DNA of 64,000 bases, taken from positions 1-64,000 of the forward strand of contig CALUZC010000015.1 in NCBI GenBank assembly GCA_944325215.1, written 5' to 3'. Of this stretch, positions 18,119-28,056 are shown in pieces. A program made the position numbers and the translations under genes. Origin of the DNA: an uncultured Mucispirillum sp. GTDB taxonomy: Bacteria > Chrysiogenota > Deferribacteres > Deferribacterales > Mucispirillaceae. Position 1 is the stretch's first letter, and each line of letters begins with the position of its first letter. The notes under the pieces were generated by a model. The model saw only the letters and a program-made list of their open reading frames with translations. It had not been told where the DNA came from and ran no database searches.

Positions 18119-18925
18119 CTATGGAACTTCTTTTATTAAGGTAACCTGGTTACCTTTTTTATTGTATTCAATTTTAGAAAAATACATTTTAGTAATGAAA
18201 ATACCTCTGCCGTGAAGTCTAAGAATATGTTCTTCATCTGTTGGGTCTGGCAGTTTGCTGGTATCAAATCCATTGCCTTGGTCAGTAATTGTAACTGTTA
18301 AAACCTTATCTTTTAAATCAATATTAATATGTGTTGTTCGTTTTGAATACACAGGATCGCTTAATCTTGAATTAAGCAGTTCATAGTATGTGCCTGCTTC
18401 AGTAGCTTTAAATTTTTCCTCAGCTGTGATACCTAAATTACCGTGTTCTATGGAGTTTGTAATCATTTCTGAAATACCAACACGCAGCTTTTCTAGTTCA
18501 CAAAATTTGAAAAACAATACAAAATCAGCTGTCATAGCATAGACTATTCTATCTATATTAAAAAAGTCATTGGAAATTGTGTATTCTTTATGAAAATCAT
18601 ATGGCATAAGGGAAGGGTAGTAATTTGTAAGAAGTATGCCATGAAAAATAATATCAACCAACAGGCGTAAATGTGTATTTGTAAAGTTTTCCTTAAGACA
18701 ATATATATGATTAAGTGGTTTTTCATTGGTAATAATACATACCCTGCCTTTAACACTGTATGCATCTATCATATCTTTTTTATCTGTAACTATGACAATA
18801 AATGGTTCACTATCTACATCTTCAGGTGATGATATAGCTTTCAACACTATCTTTTCTTCGTTACAAAAAGATTCAAGTCGTTCAAAATAAATTTTGTTTT
18901 CTATGTTAACAAGTATACGTTTCAT
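18119..18925 (-). CDS. Anti-sigma-factor-type (RsbW-like) ATP-binding protein
   Basis: This 268-residue protein ends in a GHKL ATPase domain with N-box EMITNSIEHGN (E153, N157), G1 box DQGNGFD at 215-221 and G2 box HGRGIFI at 238-244. This is the single-domain kinase type of RsbW/SpoIIAB anti-sigma factors. The first 110 residues have alternating hydrophobic strands resembling a worn receiver-like fold but no phosphorylation pocket that can be recognised. It may regulate a sigma factor through a partner-switch, or control a diguanylate or phosphatase partner. No sigma factor or anti-anti-sigma gene lies beside it. Confidence 0.8.
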   Translation of the reverse strand: MKRILVNIENKIYFERLESFCNEEKIVLKAISSPEDVDSEPFIVIVTDKKDMIDAYSVKGRVCIITNEKPLNHIYCLKENFTNTHLRLLVDIIFHGILLTNYYPSLMPYDFHKEYTISNDFFNIDRIVYAMTADFVLFFKFCELEKLRVGISEMITNSIEHGNLGITAEEKFKATEAGTYYELLNSRLSDPVYSKRTTHINIDLKDKVLTVTITDQGNGFDTSKLPDPTDEEHILRLHGRGIFITKMYFSKIEYNKKGNQVTLIKEVP

Positions 18926-19050
18926 CTTAGCATTAGTCTAGCATACCTATTAAAAAAATCAATAAAAATTTTTAATATTCTTATAATTAAAAATATTTTA
19001 CATAATTTATTTTTTATATTATACTAAGTCCTATTAAATTAGGTGGAATT

Positions 19051-20022
19051 ATGAATATTTGTATTGAATGTAGAAGGTTAATGCGTGTATGGTTAATATA
19101 TGCAATAGTATTTTTTGTGATATCAAAGGGGTATAATATTACACCAGCATTATTTTTAATGCTTATTTCTTTTGCACTATTTTCATCTCTTGGGTTATGG
19201 GCTGCAATTATAGAAGTAATTGCAGTATTTTTACCTGTTTTAATTTTATATTTTTTAACTGATAATATTTTTATTATCTATCTTTTGCCTTTTGTAAATA
19301 TTTGTTTAATAATGGCATATAGAGCAGGTAGAAATATGGCATATATTTTATCTACCATATATATTATTTTTTGGATTTATTTATCATATACATATAAATT
19401 ATCTACCATTGATTATGTGATTATATGTATTTGTATTTTTAATATGCTTCTTCATTTTAAAGGATTATTTTTAAAACATAATGAATCTATAAACTGGGAT
19501 TTTATTTCAGAAAAAAATAATGAATTACTTAATAAAAATATAATGGATATATTAAAAGAAGGTCTTTATGATATTAAAGGAAGTGTGAGCAGTGTTCAGG
19601 AAATAAAAAATATCCAAAATAATCTTGTAATACATGTGTATGTAGAATATTTTACTTTAAATATAAAGTATTTAGCAGAGCTTTATAAAAATTTACCAAA
19701 GGGTGAAAATAAAAAGGCATTTATTATATATAGTTGCAATATATTTCCTGACATGGCATATATTCCACTATGGGTTATACTTTCTTTAAAAGGGTATAAA
19801 GTATGTGGCAGGGCATATTATATAAATTCTATTGCTGAAATAAAATTTGCAAATATCTATTTTGCAGCTAATAAAGAAATGCTGCAAATTATGAAAAAAG
19901 GTATATATGATATGGCTGATGGTTTTCGTTCTGCACTACCTTTTCATTTTTATTTACTGCCGTTTTCTATTATTGCTTATTTTATATCTTATATTAAATA
20001 TAAAGTAAGCAGGGTTAATTAA
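19051..20022 (+). CDS. Membrane protein of unknown function
   Basis: This 323-residue protein is not recognised. It has about five hydrophobic segments in residues 10-150, then a soluble region of about 120 residues (155-275) and a last membrane segment at about 300-315. An N-terminal CIEC could be a metal or disulphide site. The ribosome site AGGTGG precedes the ATG. Its last 8 bp overlap the convergent lipoprotein gene. The coding pattern and start are convincing, but no function can be given. Confidence 0.7.
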   Translation: MNICIECRRLMRVWLIYAIVFFVISKGYNITPALFLMLISFALFSSLGLWAAIIEVIAVFLPVLILYFLTDNIFIIYLLPFVNICLIMAYRAGRNMAYILSTIYIIFWIYLSYTYKLSTIDYVIICICIFNMLLHFKGLFLKHNESINWDFISEKNNELLNKNIMDILKEGLYDIKGSVSSVQEIKNIQNNLVIHVYVEYFTLNIKYLAELYKNLPKGENKKAFIIYSCNIFPDMAYIPLWVILSLKGYKVCGRAYYINSIAEIKFANIYFAANKEMLQIMKKGIYDMADGFRSALPFHFYLLPFSIIAYFISYIKYKVSRVN

Positions 20023-20959
20023 CAGGGTAGTCTTGATAATCGTCGCAGTTAAAATTAGTAGTGCCAAACTCATCAATTGAAAAGATACAGTCTTTATCTT
20101 GGAATTTCATAGTGATTTTTTGTCCACTAGTAATTTGTTCATTGTTTTCTAAAAACGATATATCTGCAGTAACATATCCATAATCTTTATGGTAGAAATT
20201 TATAGTTCTATTGTATAATTGTGTATTATTTCCTGTCTGGTCTTCTTCTTCGGCATAGAAATCAAATCGATAGCTGCTTTCATTATTAGGCATATCCATA
20301 CGTATGGTCAGATAGTTACTTACACAGTCTTGATTATATTGAGCATAACATTTATTATCTTTTAAAAAAAGTCCATTAACTGTCATATTATCCCAGTTTA
20401 GTGGAGAATCTTGAATTTTTAACTCAAGCCCTGTATCTGCTAGTAGTTCATAGTGGTAAATATTATACTGGATACCATCAAAATAAGCTGATTCTTCTAA
20501 ATAGGAAGTTTTATTTACTATTACTTTTTTTGCTAATGGGGCAAGAGTATCAAGAACACAGTAGTTATCATATGTAATATATGATGTCATAGTTCTGTTA
20601 TCAGAAGTGGAAGGGGATATGGTTGTATTATATCTTCTAAAACCATAGTTTTGAATACATGTTCCATTTTCTTGAATATATGTTGTTCCATTATCTAAAA
20701 ATAATTGTGGTATTATTGCATTTGTGGCATTTAAATATATTTTATTACTGGTGTTAATAGCATCAACAAGAGCCTTTGCTATAACTTCAGCATCTTCATA
20801 CCCTCTAAATGAAGCATGATGAGTATAGCCTTGATATTTCGAATTATATCCAAAGTAGCCGGTAACAGATTCTGTTCCATCACCAACACTTCCACAGGAA
20901 ATTAGAAATACAGTAGAAGAAAAAAGCAATGCTATAATTATGTTTCTAATATTTATCAT
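20015..20959 (-). CDS. Lipoprotein of unknown function, last gene of the Mla operon
   Basis: This 314-residue protein has a lipoprotein signal with lipobox LISC (Cys22), so it should be lipidated on the outer side of the inner or outer membrane. The rest is asparagine- and tyrosine-rich with strand-like alternation and several cysteines, and matches no family recognised here. Its start overlaps the preceding lipoprotein gene by 14 bp, tying it to the mla operon. A role in lipid traffic is suggested only by position. Confidence 0.75.
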   Translation of the reverse strand: MINIRNIIIALLFSSTVFLISCGSVGDGTESVTGYFGYNSKYQGYTHHASFRGYEDAEVIAKALVDAINTSNKIYLNATNAIIPQLFLDNGTTYIQENGTCIQNYGFRRYNTTISPSTSDNRTMTSYITYDNYCVLDTLAPLAKKVIVNKTSYLEESAYFDGIQYNIYHYELLADTGLELKIQDSPLNWDNMTVNGLFLKDNKCYAQYNQDCVSNYLTIRMDMPNNESSYRFDFYAEEEDQTGNNTQLYNRTINFYHKDYGYVTADISFLENNEQITSGQKITMKFQDKDCIFSIDEFGTTNFNCDDYQDYPVN

Positions 20960-21638
20960 TTAAAGACTGCTCCAGTATTTTAAGCCTCTGAGAAGATAAA
21001 TCATCAGGTAACCCCATTGCTCGCAATGCATTAAGGCGTATTTTTTCGTTTTTTATTAAGTTCAAAGTCCATGTATTTTTAGAGTCAATAATATCTGCTT
21101 TTTCTATTAAATCAATAGCATATTTAGGATCATTATCAACAATATGAGATGCTGCCTGCCTGTATGCATAACTTTTCAGTTTTTCGCTGCTAGAACCTTT
21201 TTTAGCAATACTTAATAAATACTTTATATTTCCAGTTTTATAAAATTTTGATATTGATTTATAAGGCTCGGGTAAAATTTTTTCATTATAATCATTATGG
21301 CTTAAAAAGTTTACAATATTAGTTTCTTCACTGCACCTGCCAAGAGCTGCAAACGCTCTTGCATCTTCTAAAAGAGAAAGGCTTGTTTCAGGGTCTACTG
21401 TAACCACAGCAATAGCAGTTCTACTCATATTACAGAAATCACCCATATCTCTAAATTTTGATACGGCACGGTTATAAGTATAAGAAGCCATTTTTTCTCT
21501 ACCCTGTAGTTGATAATCAACAGCTCTATTAACAAGCGTCATACCTAGATTTATATCTTTATCTTCCACTTTACCAGCACATGATGTTACCATAAAATAA
21601 ACTAGTAAAACAGATATTATTTTAAACCTTTTCATCAT
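20946..21638 (-). CDS. Helical (TPR-like) lipoprotein in the Mla operon
   Basis: This 230-residue protein has a lipoprotein signal with lipobox VTSC (Cys20) followed by helical pairs reminiscent of tetratricopeptide repeats (for example VNRAVDYQLQGREKMASYTYNRAV). It overlaps the mlaD stop by 4 bp and the next lipoprotein by 14 bp. Many MCE operons carry an accessory lipoprotein after mlaD, but those are usually PqiC/LptE-like beta proteins, so this helical one is different. Function is inferred from position only. Confidence 0.75.
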   Translation of the reverse strand: MMKRFKIISVLLVYFMVTSCAGKVEDKDINLGMTLVNRAVDYQLQGREKMASYTYNRAVSKFRDMGDFCNMSRTAIAVVTVDPETSLSLLEDARAFAALGRCSEETNIVNFLSHNDYNEKILPEPYKSISKFYKTGNIKYLLSIAKKGSSSEKLKSYAYRQAASHIVDNDPKYAIDLIEKADIIDSKNTWTLNLIKNEKIRLNALRAMGLPDDLSSQRLKILEQSLNDKY

Positions 21639-22651
21639 TGTAAAGGAACTTTCTCCGGTGTTTTTTCATTACCAATACTAATTGGCCATGTATTTTGTAT
21701 TTTAAGTATTAATTCGTTACCACTTTCTACAATAGATTGTATTTCACTTCTTAATTCGTCTAAGTTTTCTGTTCCATCTGCTGCATTTTGTGAAGCACGT
21801 TCTAAGTTTGCAGCCACTTGGTCAAGCCTTGCTACAATAGGGGCTAAAATACGCACCATATTTTGAACTTCATTAACTACTTCATTTGTTCCTATGGCAA
21901 TTGGTTCTGAGTGTTCATCAAATATTTCCAAGGAACGTTTTAATGTAACAGAGCCACTTTCTACATTATGAGCCATTCTAACAGCTGATTCGCTAAAACT
22001 TCTTAAATCTTCCAAAAATTTAGCAATTTCATTTTGCACCACATCAGACCGCAGGTAACCTAAAGAACCTTCTTTATTACTAATATCTGAACCAAGAGAA
22101 CCAAGCCCACGCATAAGTTTATTAAAATCACCCTCTTTATCAGCAAATCTAACTAAGATAGTATTAACGCTTCCTACAATCTCTCTTAAATCAGCAACAA
22201 CAGGCGTAACCTGTTCTATAATACCTTGTAAACCTTGGTCTCTTTTAAGGCTGAAAATAGAGCCTGTTTCTATATTTGGAGCTTCACTTTGTAAATTTGT
22301 TTTAATATCAATATAACTGCTGCCAATAATATTTTGCAGGCTTAATGAAAATACAGAATCCTGCCTAATCCATTTTACATATTTTGTAGGCACACCTATT
22401 TGCATAATAACCCTGCCGTCATCTTGAAGATATAAATCATTAACACGAGCTATTTGGAAACCTGCATACTTAACAGGCATACCCTTTGCTAAGTTTTCAC
22501 CAGTATCAGTAAATACATCTATATATACTTTTGTAGTAAAAATATCACGACTAATACCAATAGCAATAACTAAAGTAATGATAATAGCAATGGCAATAAC
22601 TACAAATAATCCTACTTTTATCTCAAGGTTTTTAAAACGAGGGTCTGCCAT
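21635..22651 (-). CDS. mlaD: MlaD-type MCE lipid-binding protein
   Basis: This 338-residue protein has one N-terminal membrane helix (about 11-29) and an MCE domain (about 38-120) with GMPVKYAGFQIARVNDL. A long helical C-terminal region (150-325) follows, expected to form a hexameric needle or barrel across the periplasm. MlaD binds phospholipid and joins the MlaE permease. It overlaps the upstream ATPase-like gene by 34 bp and the downstream lipoprotein by 4 bp, so the operon is tightly coupled. Confidence 0.9.
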   Translation of the reverse strand: MADPRFKNLEIKVGLFVVIAIAIIITLVIAIGISRDIFTTKVYIDVFTDTGENLAKGMPVKYAGFQIARVNDLYLQDDGRVIMQIGVPTKYVKWIRQDSVFSLSLQNIIGSSYIDIKTNLQSEAPNIETGSIFSLKRDQGLQGIIEQVTPVVADLREIVGSVNTILVRFADKEGDFNKLMRGLGSLGSDISNKEGSLGYLRSDVVQNEIAKFLEDLRSFSESAVRMAHNVESGSVTLKRSLEIFDEHSEPIAIGTNEVVNEVQNMVRILAPIVARLDQVAANLERASQNAADGTENLDELRSEIQSIVESGNELILKIQNTWPISIGNEKTPEKVPLQ

Positions 22652-23145
22652 GATTTATATGGTATCTCCTTAAATTCTAATTCTTGATATTCATTTAAAT
22701 ATCTATAATTTTCCACAACAGTAATTTGGCAGTTATCTGACTGTATGTCCCTAATAAATTTAATAAATGGACTATAATCATCAGTTAACAGCATTCTATG
22801 TGGAAGAAAAAAAAATATATGTTCAGGCATTCTAACAGAAGCCCTTAAGTATTTAACTATTAATAACTCAAACTCATTTAATTTCTTCGGTCTGTGGTAC
22901 ATTGTATGAGTCATATTATATCTTTTTAACATATTATACGCAATATTTTCAGCATCTTTATGTTTTGTATTTTCAAAATATTGTAAAGGTAAAGTAATAT
23001 TCTCACAAATAGTAAGTGTTGCTATAAGTGGTATATTATAAGATACAATACTAACAGTATTCCATATAGTTTTTTTCATTAAATCACTTTGCATTGTATC
23101 TGCCATATAATTAGCAGACAAGCTAACTATATTTTTGTTTATCAT
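22618..23145 (-). CDS. Degenerate, truncated MlaF-like ABC ATPase without catalytic motifs
   Basis: This 175-residue protein occupies the mlaF position between mlaE (4-bp overlap) and mlaD. From residue 5 it tracks the ABC ATPase fold from the strand before the Q-loop onward (NIPLIATLTICENITLPLQY corresponds to the normal Q-loop/helical region). However, the first 70-80 residues with Walker A are absent, the signature LSGGE reads LNEFE, Walker B plus catalytic Glu read IFFFLPHR, and the switch His region reads VENYR. ATP hydrolysis by this chain is therefore not expected. The frame is fully open and tightly coupled, so it looks maintained, perhaps as a structural partner. A functional ATPase may be encoded elsewhere. 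Confidence 0.7.
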   Translation of the reverse strand: MINKNIVSLSANYMADTMQSDLMKKTIWNTVSIVSYNIPLIATLTICENITLPLQYFENTKHKDAENIAYNMLKRYNMTHTMYHRPKKLNEFELLIVKYLRASVRMPEHIFFFLPHRMLLTDDYSPFIKFIRDIQSDNCQITVVENYRYLNEYQELEFKEIPYKSWQTLVLKTLR

Positions 23146-23924
23146 ATAAATACTTCACCTAAAATGATAATAATAATAAATGTAAAAAATATGCCTATCA
23201 TAGCACTTGTCATACCTTGAATAAGTGCAGTTCTAGAGTTTTGCATATTTTGTGCTATATACATAGGGATAGATGCTGCAATAAACCCAATAAGCACTGT
23301 TTTAAATGTAAATGTTGCCACATCGGAAAAAGTAATAGTGGAAACAATTTGACTTAAAACATAATCTAAAGAAGTATTTGACTGAAAGCTTAAAAGAGTA
23401 TATCCACCAATAATTGCAAGTGTTGAAAAATATATGGATAGCACAACCATAGATACAATGCTTGCTAAAATTCTTGGAAAATATACATAGACATAAGGGT
23501 CTATATTCATAGCTTCCAGTGCTTTAATTTCTCTATTAGATTTCATCATACCAACATCAACAAGTAATGTGGTAGATGTTCTAAGTATAATTAATATACC
23601 ACTAACAAGTGGCCCTGTAATACGTATAATTACAGTAGTAAGAATTGGCCCAATGTTAGGTGCAGCATCTAGAGCAAAAAGGACTTTTGTAATAATACCA
23701 ACAAGAGTCATACCTAGTATTAATGCAGTAATAGTCATAATAATTATTAATTCGATACCTGCATAATATATTTGTTTTAATACTGCCATTTGCACTGCAG
23801 GGGAGTATGAATATCTGCTAAAAATACCTTTAGAAGATACCTGTATGCAAAAAAGGCTGTGGCCTTTAAAAAAGTTCCCAACTGCAATAACCAAAGAGCC
23901 TATTCTATATAATAATTTATACAT
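23142..23924 (-). CDS. mlaE: MlaE-family ABC transporter permease
   Basis: This 260-residue protein has five to six membrane helices and MlaE/YrbE family patterns (AVLKQIYYAGIELI, GPLVSGILIILRTSTTLLVDVGMM, REIKALEAMNIDPYVYVYFPR). It is the inner-membrane permease of an MCE phospholipid transporter. It is the first gene of a five-gene minus-strand operon and overlaps the ATPase-like gene by ATGA. Length is normal. The substrate is probably glycerophospholipid, by family. Confidence 0.92.
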   Translation of the reverse strand: MYKLLYRIGSLVIAVGNFFKGHSLFCIQVSSKGIFSRYSYSPAVQMAVLKQIYYAGIELIIIMTITALILGMTLVGIITKVLFALDAAPNIGPILTTVIIRITGPLVSGILIILRTSTTLLVDVGMMKSNREIKALEAMNIDPYVYVYFPRILASIVSMVVLSIYFSTLAIIGGYTLLSFQSNTSLDYVLSQIVSTITFSDVATFTFKTVLIGFIAASIPMYIAQNMQNSRTALIQGMTSAMIGIFFTFIIIIILGEVFI

Positions 23925-24440
23925 ACTCCATACTACACTTTTTTTTCTTTAATATCAATAGAATTTACAAGAAGAATGTAAGATTTTACTAAATTTATTT
24001 ATTCAGCTTTATATAATCTTTTATACTTTGCTAATTTTTTAAAAAATTTGTTTATATACCATAGCTGAAAGATAAGCAGTATTTATTTCAAAGGCAGTAT
24101 ATGATATATGCTGGAACTCATACATTGCAGCAGGTATAAATTGGTATGTTCTTATTAATATATTTTATTTATCATTTATTTAAAAAATCCAGTTATTTTT
24201 TATATGCATAAATGCTTCCTTTTTACATGCCTTTATTTTTTATTAAGATATACAATATCACAATAAAAAAATCAATTATAATTACATAACTTGACTATTG
24301 GTTGTTTATAGGCTATTAATAAAAATCTATAAATAAAATTATGTATAAATATTCTTTTTTGTTTGACTTAAATATTAATAGTAAGTAAAATAAAACAAAT
24401 AAATTTTTTGTGCTAAAATTGCATAAAATGTGGAGGAACC
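23925..24440. other. Divergent intergenic region between mlaE and nifJ
   Basis: This 516-bp AT-rich region contains no credible gene. It holds a short imperfect hairpin at 24095-24113 (CAGTATAT/ATATGCTG, one mismatch) and, near the right end, the nifJ promoter. Promoter signals for the mla operon on the minus strand are not clear. Confidence 0.5.
24363..24391 (+). promoter_or_regulatory. Probable sigma-70 promoter of nifJ
   Basis: TTGACT (24363-24368) is followed after exactly 17 bp by TAAAAT (24386-24391). The start codon lies 50 bp downstream, with ribosome site GGAGGA. Confidence 0.65.
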
Positions 24441-27400
24441 ATGGCTCGTAAAAAAACTATTATGGACGGTAATATGGCAGCAGCTCATGTGGCTCATGCC
24501 GTTAATGAAGTGATAGCAATATATCCTATAACACCATCATCTGTTATGGGTGAAATTTCTGATGAAAAAAGTGCAAAAGGACAGGTTAATATTTGGGGGT
24601 CTGTGCCTCATGTCGTTGAACTTCAATCAGAAGGGGGTGCTGCAGGGACAGTTCATGGTTCTTTAACAGCAGGGGCGTTAACTACCACGTTTACAGCTTC
24701 TCAAGGTCTTTTATTAATGATACCTAACATGTATAAAATTGCAGGTGAGCTTACACCTACAGTATTTCATGTAAGTGCAAGAGCGTTAGCTGCTCAAGGT
24801 CTTTCAATTTTTGGAGACCATTCAGATGTTATGGCATGCCGTGCTTGTGGCTGGGCTATGCTTGCATCTAATAACCCACAGGAAGTTATGGATATGGCTC
24901 TTATTTCTCAAGCTGCTACATTAAAAAGCCGTGTTCCTTTCTTACATTTTTTTGATGGCTTTAGAACATCTCATGAACTTTCTGTTGTGGAAGAACTTAC
25001 ATTTGATGATATGCGTCATATGATTGATAACGAACTTGTTAGAAACCACAGGGCAAGAAGTTTAACACCTGATAACCCTACAATTAAAGGCACATCTCAA
25101 AACCCTGATGTTTACTTCCAAGGCAGAGAAACAGTTAATAAATATATGGAAGAGCTTCCAGAAGTATTACAGTCAGAAATGGATAAGTTTGCAGCCCTTA
25201 CAGGCAGGCAGTATCACTTAGTAGATTATTATGGTGCAAGTGATGCAACAAGTGTTATAGTTGCTATGGGTTCAGCTTGTGATGTGGTGGAAGAAACTAT
25301 AGATTATCTTAATGCCAATGGTGAAAAATTTGGTGTTGTAAAAGTTCATTTATTTCAGCCATTTCCAGTGCAGGCATTTGTTGATGCTATACCTTCTACT
25401 GTTGAAAATATAGCAGTGCTTGATAGAACTAAAGAACCGGGTGCTGTTGGTGAGCCACTTTACATGGCAGTTCGTACTGCAATTGGTGAAGCTATGGCGT
25501 CAAAAACTACTCATTTTAAAAAATATCCAAGAGTTATAGGTGGCAGGTTTGGTTTAGGTTCAAAAGATTTTACACCGGCTATGGTTAAATCTGTATTTGA
25601 GAATTTAAATGCAAGTGAACCAATATACAGCTTTACTACAGGTATAGAAGATGATGTTACTCATAAATCATTACCACTTAATAAATCATGGCTTATTCCA
25701 TCAAAAAGTTATAATGCAATGTTTTATGGTTTAGGTTCTGATGGAACTGTTGGTGCTAATAAAAATACAGCTAAAATTATTTTTACAGAAACAGGTAAAA
25801 ACTCTCAGGCTTATTTTGTATATGATTCTAAAAAAGCTGGTTCTATGACTACAAGCCATGTGCGTTTTGGAGAAGAACAAATTAAAAGTTCATACCTTAT
25901 CCAGCAGGCAGATTTTATTGGCTGCCATAACTTTAGCTTTTTAGAAAGGTATGATTTATTATCCCCTCTTAAAAAAGGCGGCGTATTTTTACTTAACAGC
26001 CAGTATTCTAAAGACGAGGTGTGGAGTAAACTGCCTGCACTTGTGCAAAAAGCAATTAGAGAAAAAGATGCAAAATTATACGTTGTTGATGCTGTAAAAA
26101 TAGCACAGGAATTAGGGCTTGGCTCTCGTATAAATGTTATATTACAGTCTGCATTTTTTGCAATATCTAATATTATACCAAAAGATAAAGCATTAGCAGC
26201 TATTAAAGGTGCAATAGCTAAAACATATGGTAAATATGGTGAAGAAACTGTTGCTAAAAATAATGCAGCAGCTGATGCTGGTTTTGATAAACTTTATGAA
26301 GTAGATTATAAATCATTAAAAGATGGCGATTATGCTTCATCATCATTAATAAATGGCTGCTTAACAGACAGCCGTGCATCTTCTTTTGTCAAAGAAGTTA
26401 CAAGTGTGCTTGTAGCAGGGGAAGGTGATAATATTAAAGTATCTCAAATGCCTGCAGATGGCACATGGCCAACAGGTACTGCAAGGTTTGAAAAACGTAA
26501 TATTGCTGTTCAAATACCAGTGTGGGACTCTGAAGTATGTATCCAGTGTGGTATATGCTCATTTGTTTGCCCTCACTCTGCTATTAGAATGAAATATTAT
26601 GAAAAAGATGCATTAAAAAATGCTCCAGCATCATTTAAATATACAGATGCAAAAGGTAAAGAGTTTGCAGGTTATGCAGCAACTATTCAAGTAGCACCGG
26701 AAGACTGCACAGGCTGTAATGCATGTGTTATTGACTGCCCAGCAATAAATAAGGCAAATCCAGAGAAAAAAGCAATTAATATGGAAGACCAAATACCTTT
26801 AAGGGAGCAGGAAGTTGAAAATTTTGCATTTTTTGAAACACTTCCAGAATTAAGTATTGAAAAATACAATAAAAACACAATTAAAGGCAGCCAGCTTGCC
26901 CCTCATATGTTTGAGTTTTCGGGTGCATGTGCAGGCTGTGGTGAAACACCGTATATAAAACTTTTAACTCAGCTTTTTGGTGACAGGCTTTTAATGGCAA
27001 ATGCTACTGGCTGTTCATCTATTTATGGTGGTAACCTGCCTACTACTCCATACTGCACAAGAGCAGACGGTAAAGGTCCTGCATGGAGTAACTCATTATT
27101 TGAAGATAATGCAGAGTTTGGTTATGGTATGCGTTTAGCTGTTGATTATTTCCAAGGCAAAGCAGTATCCTTTTTAGAATCAAATAAAGGTTCATTAGAT
27201 ACATCTTTAGTAGATGAAATACTTGCTAATAAAGATACTCACGACCAGTTAGAAGTGGAAAAACAAAGGGAAAGAGTTGAAAAAATAAAATCTCTCGTTA
27301 AGAATTCTGCTTTAGAAGCAAAAGATGATTTTGTAAATATTGCAGATTATTTAACTCCAAAATCTGTATGGATTTTAGGTGGTGACGGCTGGGCTTACGA

Positions 27401-28019
27401 TATAGGCTATGGTGGTTTAGACCATGTGCTTGCCAGTGGTGAAAATATAAATGTGCTAGTGCTTGATACAGAAGTTTATTCTAATACTGGTGGTCAGGCA
27501 TCTAAATCTACCCCACTTGGAGCAACAGCAAAATTTGCAACTAGTGGTAAAGTAAGAGAGAAAAAAGATTTAGCTATGATATCTATGACTTATGGTTCTA
27601 TTTATGTGGCAAAAGTATCTCTTTCTAACCCTGCTCAATGTATTAAAGCGTTTTTAGAAGCAGAGCGTTATAATGGACCTTCTATTATTATTGCTTATTC
27701 TCATTGTATTGCTCAAGGTATAGATATGATGAAAGGTTCTCAGGAACAGAAAAAAGCCATTAATGCTGGTTACTGGACATTAATGCGTTTTAACCCTGAT
27801 TTAATGGAAGAAGGTAAAAGCCCATTAATAATAGACAGTAAAGAGCCGGGTGGTGATTTAGCTGAATTTATGGCCGGAGAAAACAGGTTCCGTTTAACTA
27901 AGAAAACAGATGCTGCTAAATATGAACAACTTTTATCACTAGCTGGTGAAAAATTAGCTAGAAGAAATAGATTTATGCGTATTATGGCAGAGCATTTAGT
28001 AGAAAATAAACAATCATAA
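24441..28019 (+). CDS. nifJ: Pyruvate:ferredoxin (flavodoxin) oxidoreductase
   Basis: This 1192-residue single-chain enzyme has the pyruvate-binding N-terminal domain (YPITPSSVMGE near residue 30), two ferredoxin-type clusters (CIQCGICSFVCPHS near 701 and CTGCNACVIDCPA near 756) and a further CAGCGETPY near 830. The thiamine-diphosphate site GDGWAYDIGYGGLDHV lies near 982. It oxidises pyruvate to acetyl-CoA and CO2, reducing ferredoxin or flavodoxin, in the cytoplasm of anaerobes. Length and order match NifJ. The ATG follows GGAGGAACC. It has its own promoter and a clear terminator, so is monocistronic. Confidence 0.97.
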   Translation: MARKKTIMDGNMAAAHVAHAVNEVIAIYPITPSSVMGEISDEKSAKGQVNIWGSVPHVVELQSEGGAAGTVHGSLTAGALTTTFTASQGLLLMIPNMYKIAGELTPTVFHVSARALAAQGLSIFGDHSDVMACRACGWAMLASNNPQEVMDMALISQAATLKSRVPFLHFFDGFRTSHELSVVEELTFDDMRHMIDNELVRNHRARSLTPDNPTIKGTSQNPDVYFQGRETVNKYMEELPEVLQSEMDKFAALTGRQYHLVDYYGASDATSVIVAMGSACDVVEETIDYLNANGEKFGVVKVHLFQPFPVQAFVDAIPSTVENIAVLDRTKEPGAVGEPLYMAVRTAIGEAMASKTTHFKKYPRVIGGRFGLGSKDFTPAMVKSVFENLNASEPIYSFTTGIEDDVTHKSLPLNKSWLIPSKSYNAMFYGLGSDGTVGANKNTAKIIFTETGKNSQAYFVYDSKKAGSMTTSHVRFGEEQIKSSYLIQQADFIGCHNFSFLERYDLLSPLKKGGVFLLNSQYSKDEVWSKLPALVQKAIREKDAKLYVVDAVKIAQELGLGSRINVILQSAFFAISNIIPKDKALAAIKGAIAKTYGKYGEETVAKNNAAADAGFDKLYEVDYKSLKDGDYASSSLINGCLTDSRASSFVKEVTSVLVAGEGDNIKVSQMPADGTWPTGTARFEKRNIAVQIPVWDSEVCIQCGICSFVCPHSAIRMKYYEKDALKNAPASFKYTDAKGKEFAGYAATIQVAPEDCTGCNACVIDCPAINKANPEKKAINMEDQIPLREQEVENFAFFETLPELSIEKYNKNTIKGSQLAPHMFEFSGACAGCGETPYIKLLTQLFGDRLLMANATGCSSIYGGNLPTTPYCTRADGKGPAWSNSLFEDNAEFGYGMRLAVDYFQGKAVSFLESNKGSLDTSLVDEILANKDTHDQLEVEKQRERVEKIKSLVKNSALEAKDDFVNIADYLTPKSVWILGGDGWAYDIGYGGLDHVLASGENINVLVLDTEVYSNTGGQASKSTPLGATAKFATSGKVREKKDLAMISMTYGSIYVAKVSLSNPAQCIKAFLEAERYNGPSIIIAYSHCIAQGIDMMKGSQEQKKAINAGYWTLMRFNPDLMEEGKSPLIIDSKEPGGDLAEFMAGENRFRLTKKTDAAKYEQLLSLAGEKLARRNRFMRIMAEHLVENKQS

Positions 28020-28025
28020 TGATAA

Positions 28026-28056
28026 ATGGGGAGCAAAAGCTCCCCATGATTTTTTT
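28026..28056 (+). terminator. Intrinsic terminator of nifJ
   Basis: Arms ATGGGGAGC (28026-28034) and GCTCCCCAT (28039-28047) enclose an AAAA loop and are followed by GA and seven Ts. It begins 7 bp after the stop codon. Confidence 0.9.
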
